Below, in pieces: positions 61,594 through 64,000 of a stretch of DNA of 64,000 bases. How positions within the stretch are numbered: position 1 is the stretch's first letter; each line of letters opens with the position of its first letter. Under the pieces are notes generated by a model. It was not told the origin of the DNA, made no database searches, and worked only from the letters and a program-made list of their open reading frames with translations. This stretch comes from Xylaria sp. FL1777 (lineage: Eukaryota; Ascomycota; Sordariomycetes; Xylariales; Xylariaceae): the NCBI GenBank assembly GCA_022578965.1, contig MU400531.1:248001-312000 (forward strand), in the 5' to 3' direction. The position numbers and the translations under genes are program-made.

Positions 61594-62111
61594 TTAGATA
61601 TTTACGACGGTCCTATGAAGCCCCAGTGCATCTCTGTTTCTCCCACCCGCAGCCGCCATTAGCAACAATAATAACAACAACAACCAAATCATTGTCATCA
61701 CGAATACTACTCCGGTTGCCATTATACTCTTAAGGAGCAGTCTTTTTTCCCTTCCAGGACGTCGCGCTTCTAGTGCTTCCCTAGAACCATTTTGGATAAC
61801 ATAAACTTCAATGGCTCTATTCCCCCAATGCTTGTTCCTTGCAACGATATGCGAACGCCTTGGGTATCAGAGGATCCGAGTGTTGGGTGAAAAATAGAAA
61901 ATACATCGCGAAATAGCAAAGTGCTGTCACTGTCGGACAGCCTTGCATCTCAATTACCCGAAAAGAACTTACCATTGGAACAATCTAGATCCAAGACTCT
62001 AGACGATCCGCGCAAAACTGATTTAGTTAGTGGTCCTAAATAACTGTCGAAGACGGGGAAGGGAGGTTGAGGGGTCCTCGTAAATGCTGGGAGTTCAGGA
62101 TCAGCAGGATC
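61594..62111 (-). CDS. possible small gene, two competing readings
   Basis: Reading 1: exon 62111-61973 (after acceptor CAATAG) encodes DPADPELPAFTRTPQPPFPV, later VLRGSSRVLDLDCSN, and joins 61858-61770 through GTAAGT/CCCAAG, ending at LGKH. Reading 2: a frame open from about 61870 to 61594 ends in a single-helix protein whose last ATG (61722) gives 42 residues with WLLLLLLLLMAAAGG. Neither has a clear first exon and both lack a known family. The region is on the same strand as, and downstream of, the acidic protein gene. It may be its 3' UTR with chance frames. Confidence 0.28.
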
Positions 62112-62196
62112 CTATTGCAAGGGGGTGATGCTGTAAACAGTAAGGGTTGTAGAGGTAAAGTCAGAAATCTTGGGGTCACGGTACGGCTACAGGATA

Positions 62197-64000
62197 TCAA
62201 GCCCGAAAACGCTTGTAATCTATCCCAAGTCAGTAGATTGATCCGATATTATTATTCGAGGTCATACCGTTCTTGTCACCTGCATCATCAAAACCGTCCG
62301 ATTCCGCTCGACTTCGTTTTCCTCCAGATACTGGTGACACTTGTACAGTATCTTTAGGCGAACCACCTTTTGTTTCATTCTTAGTCTCGTCATCGTCGGA
62401 TTCCCAGGTGATCTCGTCGTCAACTGCTGCGTTCAAATCATTTGTGGACGACTGATCGTTTACAGACGACTGCTTCTGTATATTTGATCCGTCGATGCCA
62501 GTATCGATGCTGTCGTCGTCTTCATCGGGGTTATAGTCAATCTCGTCATGCTCTTCGTCGTGATCTTCGTCGTGATCCTCGCCATCAAGAGTAGCTGTGA
62601 CGCTAGTATTCTCTGAATTTGGAGCATCTGCCGGTGGATTTGTTGGTGCTATTGTTGGTGCCGTTGTAGGTGCGGGTGGCTTCGGTTGGCCAACCTCAGG
62701 TGTCTGTGAATTAGGCTGCTGGCTGTGTTCGCTTGCTTCCTGTAGCTGTAATGCCAAAGACTCGCTTGTCGCATCGTCTTCAGTCATGGTGCGGTTAGTC
62801 ATGCGCGTCATATGTGTATAGTTGCTGTATGTAGGCATAACTGTGCCAGGAGTCGGCCAAACTTCGGCTCGCCTTGGTGTAGCAAGGTGCTGGAGCTCAG
62901 CTTCATAGCAGTCATCGCACAAACAAGTGCTATCACGCTTGCAAGGAAATGTGTGGTGGAAAAGGAAGGGGTAAATACCCTGTTTAGATATGGAAGCATA
63001 ATTCTCATGATCGGTGGCATCAGCTGAGCCGTCCACAGAATCTTCCTCGTTCTCGTTTTCAAACCCGTCAATTTCGTCGTGCGGATCCGAGATATGTTCC
63101 AACTGTACGTCGGTAGTCACGATAGGCGAGCTTTGATGTTCGTCTCCGTTCAAAGCATCACCATCTTCGAAGTCCTCTTGTAGATCTATACCCTCGCTCT
63201 CACCGTCGTCGTAGTCACCAGTCGAAAAGTTAGTGTTAGGGGTTCCGACGTCATCTACTTGCTCCTCATCTATGGATGGTGAATCACGATACAGACCAAC
63301 TTCAGACAAACCTCGACCAGCATTCGCGCTTTCTCCTAGTGCCATCATGCGTCGAGTACAGTTCGGTTTTACTGTTAGGAGGGTATAGATAGGTGGAGAT
63401 GATTCCGCCTGCTCGTTCTTAACAAGTTTATCGTATAAAACCACTAGGTCACCAAAGGTAAATTTTCCTAGGAAATCTGGAGTAGTAGACTATCAAACAA
63501 TTAGTCAACGCAAACTTCGAGTATATTATTGTGGCTTACTTCTGAAAATTCAAGCCCAAGGCCGTCGATTTCCATCACCAAGTCATCCAAAGGAGAGATC
63601 TCTTCAGAAATCACCTCTCGCAAGCTTGTCAGAAACTGAGCAAGAGAAACATCCAGGGCCGACTTGTCGGTAAGGAAATACTGGTTAGGGTCATCGTCCT
63701 CGGACTTGGCGAAGAGCCGGTAATCCGTCTCGCCATATGAAATATAAACACCATAGTAATCTGCTAATTCAATGGGATCATCCCTACCGCTGACTCCAAT
63801 AGCAGGAGTTCCCATGCCTATAGCAGTAGCCTTCCCGTTTTCGTCACCTTCAATGTCTCGGGTAGAACTGGTTTCTCTAGGTTCCGAATCAGAACGGTTA
63901 AGTGCAGGAAAGCCAGCCTCAGGAGCATCATCATCATCGCCAGTCTGTTCATTGGTGGTATCGACGTAGGATACACCACCTAAAAGATACTCTGAGCTAT
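62197..64000 (-). CDS. acidic conserved fungal protein of unknown function (5' end outside window)
   Basis: Three exons visible: beyond 64000-63540, 63489-62268 and 62219-62197, introns of 50 and 48 bp; at least 568 residues. The N-terminal visible part contains GRDDPIELADYYGVYISYG and LTSLREVISEEISPLDDLVME. Across the splice comes the block PDFLGKFTFGDLVVLYDKLV. A long acidic Asp/Glu-rich stretch contains a single cysteine cluster (KRDSTCLCDDCYEAEL), possibly metal-binding. The C-terminus has ITWESDDDETKN, GGKRSRAESDGF and ends DYKRFRA. No named domain recognised. Acidic and with a basic KRSR patch, it could be nuclear (guess). The last 23-bp exon was placed from a TACTGAC branch site and frame. 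The start lies to the right of the window. Confidence 0.82.

Noticed and set aside
62974..63014. Possible 41-bp intron in the acidic protein (GTATTT to GCAAG)
   Set aside because: Removing it brings a stop codon into frame, whereas reading through stays open.
1..64000. CRISPR array, operons, Shine-Dalgarno sites, plasmid origins
   Set aside because: Intron-rich fungal nuclear genes; none of these prokaryotic features is present.

Overview
This is nuclear DNA of a filamentous ascomycete (Pezizomycotina, most likely a sordariomycete). Nearly every gene is split by short introns of about 45-360 bp with GTRNGT donors and YAG acceptors. The gene set also fits: a NoxR-type NADPH-oxidase regulator, an eight-cysteine CFEM-domain GPCR, a CBM18-bearing chitin deacetylase, a fungal GH1 beta-glucosidase and fungal-specific proteins. 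Exons are GC-rich and intergenic DNA is AT-richer, with many TACCTA-type short repeats. All gene names come from reading translated exons, and splice sites were chosen by hand so that reading frames join.

Layout. 1-0.7 kb: 3' end of a DUF5672 gene. 3.0-5.8 kb: secreted chitin deacetylase with four CBM18 modules. 8.0-9.0 kb: uricase, convergent with mitochondrial ribosomal protein uL13m (9.6-10.3 kb), which shares a divergent promoter with the copper chaperone CCS1 (10.9-12.3 kb). 12.3-16.7 kb: no supported gene. 16.7-18.5 kb: noxR, convergent with a GH1 beta-glucosidase (19.3-20.8 kb). 22.2-23.0 kb: GFA/CENP-V-type zinc protein. 24.1-25.5 kb: SBF/Rch1-type transporter. 25.5-28.9 kb: AT-rich gene-free stretch holding an LTR-like relic. 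28.9-30.7 kb: cytochrome P450, divergent from the CFEM-GPCR (32.0-33.8 kb). 33.8-39.8 kb: gene-poor, with one doubtful ORF and a striking 193-bp foldback element at 39.3 kb. 39.8-43.0 kb: large Q/P-rich fungal protein. 43.8-45.0 kb: EFM4-like lysine methyltransferase. 45.8-48.1 kb: PP2A scaffold subunit A. 49.6-52.2 kb: myotubularin lipid phosphatase. 52.9-54.1 kb: atypical small protein kinase, flanked by a degenerate direct repeat and a possible C2H2 zinc-finger relic. 56.3-57.3 kb: ribosomal protein uS3. 58.3-59.9 kb: NIPA-type magnesium transporter. 61.6-62.1 kb: doubtful small gene. 62.2-64 kb: acidic conserved protein running off the right edge.

The genes do not form one pathway. Housekeeping genes (uS3, uL13m, PP2A-A, EFM4, CCS1, uricase, YMR1-type phosphatase, NIPA) are mixed with accessory genes of interaction and environment (chitin deacetylase, CFEM-GPCR, P450, beta-glucosidase, orphan kinase). 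The P450/GPCR/transporter neighbourhood has no polyketide, peptide or terpene backbone gene, so I do not call a biosynthetic cluster. I found no clear previously undescribed system. The items most worth a second look are the near-perfect foldback element, the uricase without a usual peroxisomal tail, the kinase with altered HRD/DFG motifs and its repeat-flanked neighbourhood, and two unrecognised coding candidates.
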